64,000 nt of DNA, taken from positions 1 through 64,000 of the forward strand of contig JAFQWE010000023.1 of NCBI GenBank assembly GCA_017407645.1. Direction: 5' to 3'. Every line of letters starts with the position of its first letter. The first letter of the stretch is position 1. Under the pieces are notes generated by a model. That model saw only the letters and a program-made list of their open reading frames with translations, was not told the origin of the DNA and ran no database searches. The position numbers were made by a program, and so were the translations under genes. The DNA is from Clostridia bacterium (GTDB lineage: Bacteria; Bacillota; Clostridia; Oscillospirales; Acutalibacteraceae). Of the stretch, positions 8,508 to 17,770 are shown in pieces.

Positions 8508-10697
8508 TTATTTTGCATCGGCAGGGGCTGCCTTCATCTTCCACATTCCGCGACAGCCACTGGATACAAATATCTCGCGTGTTATTGCATTAAAGGATAT
8601 GCCGCCTGCGTGTCTGCCGCCGTCAGGACCCTCTCTGCCGTCACCGTATTCACGGTTAAGGCAGGTCCAGGTTTTGCCGCCGTCAAGTGAACGGAAGGTT
8701 GCGTCGTAAGAAAAATCTTGTGCCTGCCATCCTCTTGTAACGTAAAGAATTTTAAAGTTTTCGGGGTCAACTACCACACCCGTTGCTCTGGAAAGGTTTC
8801 CGTTAAGCAAAGATAGACGCTTATCCTTGCCGATAACACCTGTATAAAGGCCTGCCGCTGTGGTTACGTACACTCTTTGCTCTTTTTCGTCATAAGCAAT
8901 ATCGGTGATTTCGTGCTCGCCAACCAAAGATTTATTCCAGGTGGCACCGTTATCATCAGAGTATACAACGTTATATCCGTTGCTACCAATAAGTCTGCCC
9001 GTTTTACTGTCACCTGTGTATACACCCTTACAACCATCCATCACCGACCAGTTTTGTCCTCTGTCAGTGGTACGGTATTCGGCAAAAAAAGCAATATCGT
9101 TGTTGCCGTAAGCACTAAATCCAACCTTGCCGCCCTTTACCTCAAGCCGTGTGCGGTTAACCGTTTTACCGCCGTCAAGAGATACGCCAAGGTAACGGGG
9201 TTCTGTCCAACCTGCTGAATATGCGGCAACCAAGGTCTTTTCGTCAAGACAGTAGGAGCCGTATGCGTAACCGCCCCATGCGTTGCCGCCCCAGTTAACG
9301 TAGGTCCAGGTGTAGCCTGAATCGGTAGAAAATCCGCCGTTAAAGTCCTGGCTTCCGATTGCCATAAGGGCATTGTTATTGTTGTTAAGATTTATTTTGC
9401 CGCTACCGATTGCGATACCTGTAAAGCCTGTGCGGGAATAGTCAAAGTTTTTGCCGCCGTCAACCGAAATGTAGGGGCCGTTTGACATTATGACGTTTTC
9501 CTTTGTAGGATGCCAGGTTACAACTGCCTTCCAGGAGTTTTTGGGCATAATATCACCCACAGAATTGTCGCGGCTGCTTTCACCCCAGGTTTTGCCGCCG
9601 TCATTTGAATAGAGAAGTTTGAATCTAAAATGCTCGTCACTGATTACAACGCTTACTGCAACATTATTTTCGTTAGCGGGGCTTACAGACAAAGTCAAAA
9701 GCCGCTCAACCTCGCCAACTCCGTGACTGCTGATTTTTTTCCATGTGTTGCCGCCGTCAGTACTTTCATAAATATCATAAAGGTCGCACATCCACACCTT
9801 GCTTGACTTGTTTTGGTGTGAATACACGCACTGCACGTTGCCGTCGAAGGTCTTTTTCCAAGTCTTACCGCCGTCAGAGGATACAAAAACGCCCTTATCA
9901 CTGCCTGCAATTACATTGCCTGATTTTGTATCAACAGTGATTTCACCGCCTGCAATATCCTCGGTGCCTTCTAACTTTTTCCAGTTTTTGCCGCCATCTT
10001 CACTTTTATACAGCGAAGGGAAGTTGTTGGTTGCGGCGTTAGCTCTTTTTGTGCTGTCCTCACGGGACCAATAAATCACGGCACTGCCGTTAATCTTTTT
10101 GTCATAGCTGTTTTTATCAAAGGCAAGCTGACGGCGATAATCATTCTGTATGCCGATTTGACCTTCAAAATCAGTCTTTGCCTTAAAGACGTATTTCCAA
10201 GATTCGCCGCCGTTTTCGGACAAGTGAATACCGTTGGCAACGTGATAACCTGAGTTGCCGCCGATAGCTACAACTCTATCCTTATTATTGGGGTCAACAA
10301 GAATGCAGTTAGCACCGCTTGCCTCAAAACCTATTGTGCAAGGAGACCAGGTTTTTCCGCTGTCTGTACTTTTATAAAGAGCGGCAACGTCGGTACCAAA
10401 GTAGGCTGTAGTACCGTCAATGGGGTCAAAAACAATGGTGGGCATAGCCTGACAGCCTTCGCCACCCTTAAAGCCTAAATCTCTTAATTCTTTAGAGATA
10501 AAAGGTACTGCTTCCCACACGTCAGTATCAAAATAGGTGCCTTTTGTCTGTGAAATTTGCTCTTTCTCCTCTGCCTTACTGCCTGTGGTTGAAGAGGTCT
10601 CTGTTTTGTCTGCCGAATTACCGCCGCAGGATGCTGCAGTAAGACAAATAAACAGACAAACCGTTAAAGCCATAATACGTAAAAACAATTTGTGCAT
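8508..10697 (-). CDS. BNR/Asp-box beta-propeller lipoprotein (GH74-like)
   Basis: 729 residues with AGGAG 8 nt before the ATG. The lipoprotein signal ends in TAASC (Cys24), followed by a Ser/Thr/Lys-rich linker to about residue 53. Then comes the family opening YFDTDVWEAVPF. Twelve Asp-boxes run from STDSGKTW to SLDGGKTW. Conserved Asp motifs are YFGTDVAA (Asp103) and SQDFNGGF (about residue 450), and the end carries GCRGMWKM. Unlike most paralogues, position +2 after GTDV is Ala-Ala instead of Ala-Gly or Gly-Gly. A strong intrinsic terminator sits directly upstream of its ribosome site, so expression may depend on read-through or on anti-termination. Predicted to be anchored outside the cell and to act on or bind glycans (inference from the GH74-like layout). 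Confidence 0.88.
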   Translation of the reverse strand: MHKLFLRIMALTVCLFICLTAASCGGNSADKTETSSTTGSKAEEKEQISQTKGTYFDTDVWEAVPFISKELRDLGFKGGEGCQAMPTIVFDPIDGTTAYFGTDVAALYKSTDSGKTWSPCTIGFEASGANCILVDPNNKDRVVAIGGNSGYHVANGIHLSENGGESWKYVFKAKTDFEGQIGIQNDYRRQLAFDKNSYDKKINGSAVIYWSREDSTKRANAATNNFPSLYKSEDGGKNWKKLEGTEDIAGGEITVDTKSGNVIAGSDKGVFVSSDGGKTWKKTFDGNVQCVYSHQNKSSKVWMCDLYDIYESTDGGNTWKKISSHGVGEVERLLTLSVSPANENNVAVSVVISDEHFRFKLLYSNDGGKTWGESSRDNSVGDIMPKNSWKAVVTWHPTKENVIMSNGPYISVDGGKNFDYSRTGFTGIAIGSGKINLNNNNNALMAIGSQDFNGGFSTDSGYTWTYVNWGGNAWGGYAYGSYCLDEKTLVAAYSAGWTEPRYLGVSLDGGKTVNRTRLEVKGGKVGFSAYGNNDIAFFAEYRTTDRGQNWSVMDGCKGVYTGDSKTGRLIGSNGYNVVYSDDNGATWNKSLVGEHEITDIAYDEKEQRVYVTTAAGLYTGVIGKDKRLSLLNGNLSRATGVVVDPENFKILYVTRGWQAQDFSYDATFRSLDGGKTWTCLNREYGDGREGPDGGRHAGGISFNAITREIFVSSGCRGMWKMKAAPADAK

Positions 10698-10714
10698 AGT
10701 TACTCTCCTTTAAC

Positions 10715-10753
10715 AAAAAACGGTTGGTTTATTAAGTTAATAATAAACCAACC
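10715..10753 (-). terminator. Rho-independent terminator between propeller genes, abutting the next ribosome site
   Basis: Perfect 13-bp stem GGTTGGTTTATTA / TAATAAACCAACC with a 6-nt loop, then GTTTTTTG on the minus strand. The T-run ends only a few nt before the AAAGGAG that serves the gene starting at 10697, so no room is left for a conventional promoter between them. Confidence 0.85.
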
Positions 10754-10808
10754 ATCTGTATTGGGTAAATGGTATAAACGATACTCTATTTATATTTTTT
10801 GATAACGC

Positions 10809-12977
10809 TTATTTTGTGCCTTTCGATGCATCGCAAGCCTTCATTTTCCAAATTCCGCGACAAGCTGCGCTGACCATAATTTCGCGAGTTGAAGGAATGA
10901 AGTCAATACAAACTGCATTTCTACCGCCGTCAGGGCAGTTATCTCTGCCGTCGCCAACAGTGCGGCAAAGGTTGGTCCAAGTCTTACCGCCGTCAAGTGA
11001 ACGGCATACGGACGGGGTGTCATAGCTGTTATATGTTGAATAGCTTACGTACATAATTTTGGGGTTTTCGGGATCAACACATACTCCGCTTGCATTTATT
11101 CCGTACATTTGTTCAAGAGCGTAACTGTTAAGCTTAAGGTCGCAGTAATAAAGTTTTTTGCCTGCGGTTACATACAGTATTTGGTCGCGTTCATTTATTG
11201 CTATAGATGATACATTATCTTCAGCAATGGTGAGTTTTTCCCAAGTTTTACCGTCGTCATCGGAATATACTACGTAGCAAGTATTGGCTCCGTAAAGTCT
11301 GCCTGTTGAATCGTGTGCCAACACGCCCTTGCAGTTTTCCATCTTAGTCCAGGTTTTGCAGTAGTCTTCGGTGCGGCAATCACCAAGGAATGCGATATTT
11401 TCTTTGCCCAATGCACCGTAGCCCGTCTCTAATCCCTTCATGGTAACACCTGTGTGCTGAACTGTCTTGCCACCGTCGGTGGTATAGACTATCTCGCCAC
11501 CGCCTGCCCAACTTTCTGCATTAGTGGTGCAAACAATCTTGTCGGTAAGGGCATACGCACCGTAGGTAAAGCCGCCCCAGTTCTTGCCCGACCAGTTAAC
11601 ATAGGTCCAGGTTTTGCCGCCGTCAGCAGAAAATCCGCCGTTAAAGTCCTGATTGCTTGCGGCGATCAGCTTGTCATTGTTAATATTTATTGATATATCT
11701 GATACGCAGGCAACGTTATAGCCTTTTGTAGAAACGTAGAAGTTTTCACCGCCGTCTTCCGAACGGTATTCGGTTGAAATAATATAGTTTTCATCAACAG
11801 GTGAATACCAGAAGTTTGCGCGCCATTCAGACATTGGAATCCATATGCCTTCTTTGTGGTTTTTAGCCTGAGTCCAAGTTTTGCCGCCGTCTTTGGTATA
11901 GTATGAAGAATAGTCAAACTCATAGGTCTTACCAAGGCGGAAGACGATCATATAATCAGGGTTTGACGGTGCAACGCGCAAATTACGAAGGCGCTTATTA
12001 TCGGTGGGGAAGCCTGCGCCCTCTACCTTCTTAAAGGTTTTGCCAAAATCGGTTGAAAGATAATATGCGTCATAAGTAACGGCATAAACGTTGTTGGGCT
12101 TAGTCGCAACGGTAAACATTGCATTTACCTCAAGGTCGCTTATCTTTTTCCAACTTTTGCCGCCGTCCTCAGAAGTCCAAACGCCCTTCAGATTGCTTGC
12201 TATTACCTTGCCCTCTTTATTAACAAAGATGTCGCCGCCTGCAATTTTTTCGGTGCCTGCAAGCTCTTTCCAAGTGTTACCGCCGTCGGTTGACTTGTAA
12301 ATTGCGGGATGGTTTTCTTTGTTGGTTGTGAAGTTTTCACGTGACCAATAGACCACCTTGCTGCCGCCCAATTTTTTGTCATTGCTTGAGGGGTCAAAGG
12401 CAATCTGTATTCTGTGGTCGTAGTCATCACCGATTGTGCCTTTAAATCCATCTATACCGGGAATGAATTTTGCCGACCAAGTTCCACCCATATCGGTTGA
12501 AAGATAAATTCCGTTTGTTCTGTGAGGACCTGAATTACAGCCGATAGCAATAACTCGTTTGATGTTGTTGGGGTCAAACATCATACCTGTTGAGCCGCAA
12601 GCCGCAAAACCGATTGTGCTTGGATGCCAACTTTTGCCGCCGTCGGTAGTGCGGAACATACCGCCAACGTCTGTACCGTAAAAGCCTATCTTGCCGTCAA
12701 CGGGGTCAAGAATACAATAAGGGCTTACCTGACAGGCTTCGCTGTTTTCATAACCTGCATCAATAAGTTCCTGACTGATAAGGGGTACGGGTACCCATAT
12801 ATCAGTGTCAAAATAGGTGTTTACAAAATTGTCCTTCTTATCTTCTTTTTTATTGGATGAAGTGGCTTGAGACGAGGTTTTGTCGGTGCTTGCTTCGTTA
12901 CCGCAGCCGCTCGTCAATGCAATCATAAGCAGTGCCATAACAAGACACATCAGTCGTATAATTCTAATTTTTTTCAT
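10809..12977 (-). CDS. BNR/Asp-box beta-propeller lipoprotein (GH74-like)
   Basis: 722 residues from ATG 12977. This start has GAGGG 8 nt upstream and places the signal peptide correctly, with lipobox LTSGC at Cys25; a longer in-frame extension lacks both. A Ser/Lys-rich linker leads to YFDTDIWVPVPL. Twelve Asp-boxes (TTDGGKSW to SLDGGKTW) are present, although the tenth reads TEDYCKTW. Conserved Asp motifs are YGTDVGG (Asp103) and NQDFNGGF (about residue 443). The C-terminus has ACRGIWKM. It lies between a mobile-looking hairpin element upstream and a terminator downstream, so it seems to be a single-gene unit. Surface-exposed glycan hydrolase or binding protein by inference. Confidence 0.88.
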   Translation of the reverse strand: MKKIRIIRLMCLVMALLMIALTSGCGNEASTDKTSSQATSSNKKEDKKDNFVNTYFDTDIWVPVPLISQELIDAGYENSEACQVSPYCILDPVDGKIGFYGTDVGGMFRTTDGGKSWHPSTIGFAACGSTGMMFDPNNIKRVIAIGCNSGPHRTNGIYLSTDMGGTWSAKFIPGIDGFKGTIGDDYDHRIQIAFDPSSNDKKLGGSKVVYWSRENFTTNKENHPAIYKSTDGGNTWKELAGTEKIAGGDIFVNKEGKVIASNLKGVWTSEDGGKSWKKISDLEVNAMFTVATKPNNVYAVTYDAYYLSTDFGKTFKKVEGAGFPTDNKRLRNLRVAPSNPDYMIVFRLGKTYEFDYSSYYTKDGGKTWTQAKNHKEGIWIPMSEWRANFWYSPVDENYIISTEYRSEDGGENFYVSTKGYNVACVSDISININNDKLIAASNQDFNGGFSADGGKTWTYVNWSGKNWGGFTYGAYALTDKIVCTTNAESWAGGGEIVYTTDGGKTVQHTGVTMKGLETGYGALGKENIAFLGDCRTEDYCKTWTKMENCKGVLAHDSTGRLYGANTCYVVYSDDDGKTWEKLTIAEDNVSSIAINERDQILYVTAGKKLYYCDLKLNSYALEQMYGINASGVCVDPENPKIMYVSYSTYNSYDTPSVCRSLDGGKTWTNLCRTVGDGRDNCPDGGRNAVCIDFIPSTREIMVSAACRGIWKMKACDASKGTK

Positions 12978-13072
12978 AAAATACGCCCTCTTTTGATAGT
13001 ATAAAATAATGTTATCATATTTTTTTAGTTTTTTCAATCTAAATAAAGACAAAAAGGTTATTACAAAAAGGC

Positions 13073-13457
13073 AAAAACAGAGTGAGAGTTACGGGAGACA
13101 CTTCGTAAAGAAGTTGTCTTCCGTACTTTTTTATAAAGAAAAAGACACTTTCGGCTTGAAAGTGTCATAGTGGGTTACACTTTGAGAAAGGTAATATTAC
13201 CATGCTCAAAACAACGGTTATCACTTGTTTTAATGTGAAGTTTTTTGCCGTTGCAAAAGTGAAGTTTCTCATTTTATTCTCAGTGAAGTTTGGTCTGCAA
13301 GACCAAGTGAAGTTAAGTTTACCCATCTTCGCCCAAGGCGAAACTTCACTGTCCATAGGATAACTTCACTATCAAAGATAACTTCTCTTACCCGTAAGGG
13401 TAAACTTAGTTGAGGCACCTTCCTTACGGAAGGCGCCTCAACTCTCACCCTGTTTTT
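13073..13457. repeat. Hairpin-array element with 18-bp terminal inverted repeats, copy 1
   Basis: The 488-bp gap between two propeller genes is mostly this element. Its ends are 18-bp inverted repeats with 17 matches: AAAAACAGAGTGAGAGTT (13073-13090) and the complement of AAAAACAGGGTGAGAGTT (13440-13457). Inside are four direct octamers GTGAAGTT at 13235, 13259, 13283 and 13307, exactly 24 bp apart. They are followed by inverted AACTTCAC at 13342 and 13362 and a variant at 13380. Several 16-nt spacers are perfect hairpins, for example TTTTGC-CGTT-GCAAAA. Further hairpins lie at 13090-13123, 13145-13167 and 13409-13440. There is no open reading frame or transposase, so it is probably a non-autonomous (MITE-like) element. 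The pattern is seen directly; the mobility is inferred. Confidence 0.8.
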
Positions 13458-13465
13458 ATTAAATC

Positions 13466-15541
13466 TTATAACTTACAAGCCTCTTCAGGAGGACAAGCCA
13501 TCTTCCACACGCCCTTGCAACCTGCAAAAACAAACAGATTACGCTCTTTACCGCCAACAATCAGGCAGGTAGGACGTCTGCCGCCGTCGGGATCGGTTCT
13601 GCCGTCCCCTTTCTTGCGGTTAAGGCAAAGCCACGATTTGCCGCCGTCAAGAGTGCGCCAAATATTATGGCGTCCGTAAGTCTTGTTTGACATACAGCTG
13701 ACGTACATAAGGTTAGGATATTTGGGGTCAATGGCAACGTTTCGCACCATTTTGTTATAAGTAAAGCCGCCAACAAGACGTTGCTTAGGCTCTTTATCGT
13801 TAAGCTCGGTGTGCCAAAGCTGTTCCCCTGCACAATAATAAACGGTGCCTTGGTCACGGTTATAGGCAATATCGGTAACTGCTGCGTGTACCTCTATCAA
13901 GCGTTCCCAAGTAACGCCTGCATCACGGCTTACAACAACAAAGTGATGCTTGGTCTTTTCGTCGATAGGCTCGGCATCGTAGCCAAAAACCATACCCGTC
14001 TCGTAATCACAACAATAAACGCCAAGACAGCCCTTCATTTCCGTCCAGGTTTCTGCCCAGTCATCAGTACGCCATTCGCCCATAAAGCCAACCTCAGGTC
14101 TGCCGGGGACACCCATACCAACGGTGTGACCTTTAATAACCTTATCGGTGCGGTCAATAGTTTCGCCGCCGTCACGGGTGACGGTAAGCAATCTGCCACC
14201 TGACCAGGATTCAGAACGGGAAACGAAGGAAACCTTGTCACTCATACAGTAGCCGCCGTAGGTGTGACCGCCCCATTCGTGACCTGCCCAGTTAACATAC
14301 TTATAGGTCTTGCCGCCGTTAACAGAAAATCCGCCGTTGTAGTCTTGGCTGGGCAAAAGAATAAGTTCGGGGTCGTTAACGTTGACCTTTACGATATGGC
14401 CTGTTGCAATGCCGTTAAATCCGGTGTTAGAGTACCAGAAATTCTCGCCTGCATCATCAGAGGCACAAATATAGTTCCAATTACAGATAACGCGGTTTTC
14501 ATCCTTAGGGTCCCAACAATACGCGCTGCGGGCAGAGTTAGAAGGCACCCACAAGGGATTGTTTTTAACCGTTTGACGAATTGACTCACCCCACGTCTTG
14601 CCGCCGTCACGGGAGAAGGCGTGAATATGACCGTAGCGATTATCGGGCATTGTGGTATAGTCATCCTCAAGCACCATATGGTCGGGGTTTACGGGGCTTA
14701 CTCTGATGCGGTCGGGGTGGAAATCAGGATAATTTTCACCCTTAAGGCAAGTCCAGGTGTCGCCGTAGTCCTTTGAAATATAGATACCCTCACAAGCGGT
14801 TGCCCATATCATATTGGGCTGAGTACGAATGGTATCCATTGAGAAAATTTCTTTATCAAGCACCTTTTCAAAGGTGGCGGCTCCGTCTTTTGAACGGAAA
14901 ATACCATTTTTGTTTGCCGAAAGAAGCCAGCCTTTTTCTTTATGAACAGAAATATATGAGTTTGCATACTCGGCGGTATTGGGCAACTGAGTCCAGGTTT
15001 CACCGCCGTCGGTTGATTTGTAAAGGGATGGGTCGTTCATTGCATAGCGGCAATAATCAACATCCTCACGTGACCAGTAGACTATGGCGCTTCCGCCGAT
15101 TTTTTCGTCATAGCTTGATTCGTCGTAGGCAATCTGAGTACGGAAATCGCGGTAGCCATAGGTACGGGCACGAAGAACGGGAGTCCAGGTGGTGCCGTGG
15201 TCGGTTGAAAGGAAAAGTCCGTTAACGTCCTGCGCGCCTGAGTTTGCGCCCACAATCATACATCTTTCAACGTTGTTAGGGTCAAAGGCGGCGCCGCATC
15301 CGCCTGCGGCATCATAGCCAACGGTAGATATAACCCAGCTTCTGCCGCCGTCCTCTGAACGATATACGCCTGCTACGTCGGTACCGAAAAGTCCATACTT
15401 ACCTTCAATTGGGTCAAGTATGGGACCAAGCACCTGCTGACATGCCTCACCGCCGATATAACCTTGGGCGGCATGCTCATCGTCAATCATTGGGCAGGGT
15501 ATCCAACGGTCACTTTCAAAAAAGTTTGTTTTTGTACTCAT
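13466..15541 (-). CDS. BNR/Asp-box beta-propeller protein without signal peptide (GH74-like)
   Basis: 691 residues with AAAGGAG 7 nt before the ATG. There is no signal peptide: after a short MSTKTN leader the sequence goes straight into FFESDRWIPCPM, the conserved start of the propeller. Twelve Asp-box positions are present (SEDGGRSW to TLDGGKSW), some degenerate, such as TDDWAETW. Conserved motifs are FGTDVAG (Asp55), SQDYNGGF (about residue 399) and GCKGVWKM near the end. It starts 29 bp after the stop of the lipoprotein paralogue at 15571, so it is the last gene of a three-gene unit that begins at 20047. Predicted cytoplasmic partner of the surface copies; an intracellular glycosidase is possible but unproven. 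Confidence 0.87.
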   Translation of the reverse strand: MSTKTNFFESDRWIPCPMIDDEHAAQGYIGGEACQQVLGPILDPIEGKYGLFGTDVAGVYRSEDGGRSWVISTVGYDAAGGCGAAFDPNNVERCMIVGANSGAQDVNGLFLSTDHGTTWTPVLRARTYGYRDFRTQIAYDESSYDEKIGGSAIVYWSREDVDYCRYAMNDPSLYKSTDGGETWTQLPNTAEYANSYISVHKEKGWLLSANKNGIFRSKDGAATFEKVLDKEIFSMDTIRTQPNMIWATACEGIYISKDYGDTWTCLKGENYPDFHPDRIRVSPVNPDHMVLEDDYTTMPDNRYGHIHAFSRDGGKTWGESIRQTVKNNPLWVPSNSARSAYCWDPKDENRVICNWNYICASDDAGENFWYSNTGFNGIATGHIVKVNVNDPELILLPSQDYNGGFSVNGGKTYKYVNWAGHEWGGHTYGGYCMSDKVSFVSRSESWSGGRLLTVTRDGGETIDRTDKVIKGHTVGMGVPGRPEVGFMGEWRTDDWAETWTEMKGCLGVYCCDYETGMVFGYDAEPIDEKTKHHFVVVSRDAGVTWERLIEVHAAVTDIAYNRDQGTVYYCAGEQLWHTELNDKEPKQRLVGGFTYNKMVRNVAIDPKYPNLMYVSCMSNKTYGRHNIWRTLDGGKSWLCLNRKKGDGRTDPDGGRRPTCLIVGGKERNLFVFAGCKGVWKMACPPEEACKL

Positions 15542-15570
15542 AATATCTCCTTTAGATAATCACTCTCTGT

Positions 15571-17748
15571 TTAAGCCTTGGGAGCAGCAGAATGCTTCCA
15601 AACGCCATAGCAGCCTGTCAATGCAAAAAGTTCACTTGTTTTTGGGTTAACTGCAATTGTGCCAACGTTACGGGTGTTGGTGGTAACTTCGCCTCTGCCG
15701 TCACCCTTGGTACGAACAAGACCCGTCCAGGTCTTACCGCCGTCAAGTGAACGGTAGCAGGACTGACCATTGCCCTCGGTAGCTGCGTACATAACGTTTT
15801 GGTTGTTGGGGTCAACTTCAACACCCTGAATTCCGCCAAAGCCGGTAGCTGTTGACTTTAACTTAGGCTCTGCTGCCTTTGTATCAGCAACGTAAAGGCT
15901 GCCGCTTGCTACGTAAAGCATACCTGTTTCGGTATTAACGGCAATATCGCTGACGCCGTTAGCAACTACGCCGAATTTCTTCCAGGTTACGCCCTTGTCA
16001 TCCGAATATACAACGTAATATTTATTTGAGCCTGAACCCCAAAGTCTGCCTGTCTTACTGTCACAGAAGTATACGCCTGTGCAACCGTCACCGTGGCCCT
16101 GACTCATATCTTCCCAAGTGGTACCCTTATCGGTTGAACGCCATTCGCCCATAAAGACGATGTTTTCGTCACCAACGTAGCCCATACCGACTTCTTTACC
16201 CTTGATTTGAATCTTGGTGCGCTCAATATCTTTTCCGCCGTTACGGGCAACGCAGATGTAACGGGGGTCGGTCCAACTGGCTGCAAGACCTACAACGGTG
16301 GTCTGCTCGTCAATGCAGTAGGAGCCGTAGGTAAAGCCACCCCAAGAGTTTTCACCGTAAGGAACATAGGTCCAGGTCTTGCCGCCGTCGGTTGAAAATC
16401 CGCCGTTATAGTCCTGACTTGAAATAGAAATCAAGTTAGGATTGTTTACGTTAAAGGTAAGATTGCCTGTGCCGCAGATAGCAGAGAAGCCTGTGTTTGA
16501 CCAGTAGAAATTCTTTCCGCCGTCGGTAGACATATTGATAGCATTCCAGTTAACAATAACCTTGTTTTCATCGGTGGGATGCCATGCAAAGCGTGATTCT
16601 GCAGCATTAGCAGGAGTCCAATGACCCTCGGTATGACGGGTGGATTGATTCCAGGTCTGACCGCCATCCTCGGTATAATAGGTTTTATTTCTGCCCTTGG
16701 CACCGCCAAAGGCTGCCCAGTCATCCTGCATAACCATTTTGTTGGGGTTAGCGGGACTTACTCTAAGGTGAGTTGCGTTACCGGGATAGCCTGAACCCTT
16801 AAGCTCAGTCCAATTTTTACCGCCGTCGGTTGAAATGAACATTCCCTCTGCTTGAGTGGTGCAATAGATATTGCCGGGCTTAGTAAGAACGCAGTCCATT
16901 GAGGTGATAACCTTGTCAAGCACCTTTTTGAAGGATTTACCGCCGTCCTGACTTACGAATACACCCTTTTTGTTTGAGCAGTATACGTGGCCGTTTTTTG
17001 AGTTAACGGCAATATCTCCGCCTGCATATTCCTTTGTGCCCTCAAGCTTTGTCCAAGTCTGACCGCCGTCGGTTGACTTGTAAAGGTTGGGGTCATTTTG
17101 TGACTTTTTGGCGGTTGCATTATCTTCTCTTGACCAATAAACTGTGGTGCAGTAGCCCTTTGACTTGTCGTAGCTTGACTTGTCAAAGGCAATCTGAGTG
17201 CGCTGGTCACGATAGCCGTAGGTGTGTGATTTGAAAACGTAGGTCCAGGTGTCACCGCCGTCGGTTGAAAGGTGGATACCGTTCAAATCCTGTGCGGCGG
17301 AGTTGGCGCCAACACAAAGCACACGCTTAACGTTAACGGGGTCAATTGCAAAGCCCGTTGCACCCACTGCTTCAAAGCCAACGGTTGCAAGTGCCCAAGT
17401 TTTGCCGCCGTCTTTGGTGCGATAAAGACCTGCTACGTCAGTACCGAAGTAGCCTGTCATACCGTCAACGTCATCAAGGCAAAGGCCCAACACCTGCTGG
17501 CAAGCCTCACCGCCGCCGTATCCCTTGTTAACAAGCTCTTGGCTTATCATAGGCACGTTTTGCCATTTATCCGTGTCAAAATACTTATTCACAATAGTAG
17601 AGGGTTGGCTTGGCTTTTTTGATGCAGCTTCCGACTGTGTTGAAGCGGTTGAGGAGGTATCTCCGTCACCGTTGCCGCCACAAGCGGTAAGCATCATTGC
17701 AAAACACATTACTATTGCAATTACTGCTAATAACTTTTTGATTTTCAT
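15571..17748 (-). CDS. BNR/Asp-box beta-propeller lipoprotein (GH74-like)
   Basis: 725 residues with AAGGAG before the ATG. The lipoprotein signal ends in MLTAC (Cys23) and a Gly/Ser/Thr-rich linker of about 30 residues follows. The family opening YFDTDKWQNVPM leads into twelve Asp-boxes (TKDGGKTW to SLDGGKTW); the ninth, ARNGGKDI, is degenerate. Conserved Asp motifs are FGTDVAG (Asp104) and SQDYNGGF (about residue 444). It is very similar to its upstream neighbour (for example both have ACQQVLGLCLD and HTEG.WTPANAA), so the pair looks like a recent duplication. It sits 22 bp after the upstream stop and belongs to the unit starting at 20047. Surface localisation is predicted; the glycan substrate is unknown. 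Confidence 0.88.
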   Translation of the reverse strand: MKIKKLLAVIAIVMCFAMMLTACGGNGDGDTSSTASTQSEAASKKPSQPSTIVNKYFDTDKWQNVPMISQELVNKGYGGGEACQQVLGLCLDDVDGMTGYFGTDVAGLYRTKDGGKTWALATVGFEAVGATGFAIDPVNVKRVLCVGANSAAQDLNGIHLSTDGGDTWTYVFKSHTYGYRDQRTQIAFDKSSYDKSKGYCTTVYWSREDNATAKKSQNDPNLYKSTDGGQTWTKLEGTKEYAGGDIAVNSKNGHVYCSNKKGVFVSQDGGKSFKKVLDKVITSMDCVLTKPGNIYCTTQAEGMFISTDGGKNWTELKGSGYPGNATHLRVSPANPNKMVMQDDWAAFGGAKGRNKTYYTEDGGQTWNQSTRHTEGHWTPANAAESRFAWHPTDENKVIVNWNAINMSTDGGKNFYWSNTGFSAICGTGNLTFNVNNPNLISISSQDYNGGFSTDGGKTWTYVPYGENSWGGFTYGSYCIDEQTTVVGLAASWTDPRYICVARNGGKDIERTKIQIKGKEVGMGYVGDENIVFMGEWRSTDKGTTWEDMSQGHGDGCTGVYFCDSKTGRLWGSGSNKYYVVYSDDKGVTWKKFGVVANGVSDIAVNTETGMLYVASGSLYVADTKAAEPKLKSTATGFGGIQGVEVDPNNQNVMYAATEGNGQSCYRSLDGGKTWTGLVRTKGDGRGEVTTNTRNVGTIAVNPKTSELFALTGCYGVWKHSAAPKA

Positions 17749-17770
17749 AATAAAAACTCCTTTTTAGGAT

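Noticed and set aside
13235..13390. CRISPR array, because of the exact 24-bp repeat-spacer period
   Set aside because: The repeat is only 8 bp, spacers are mostly self-complementary, orientation switches in the middle, and no cas genes are present.
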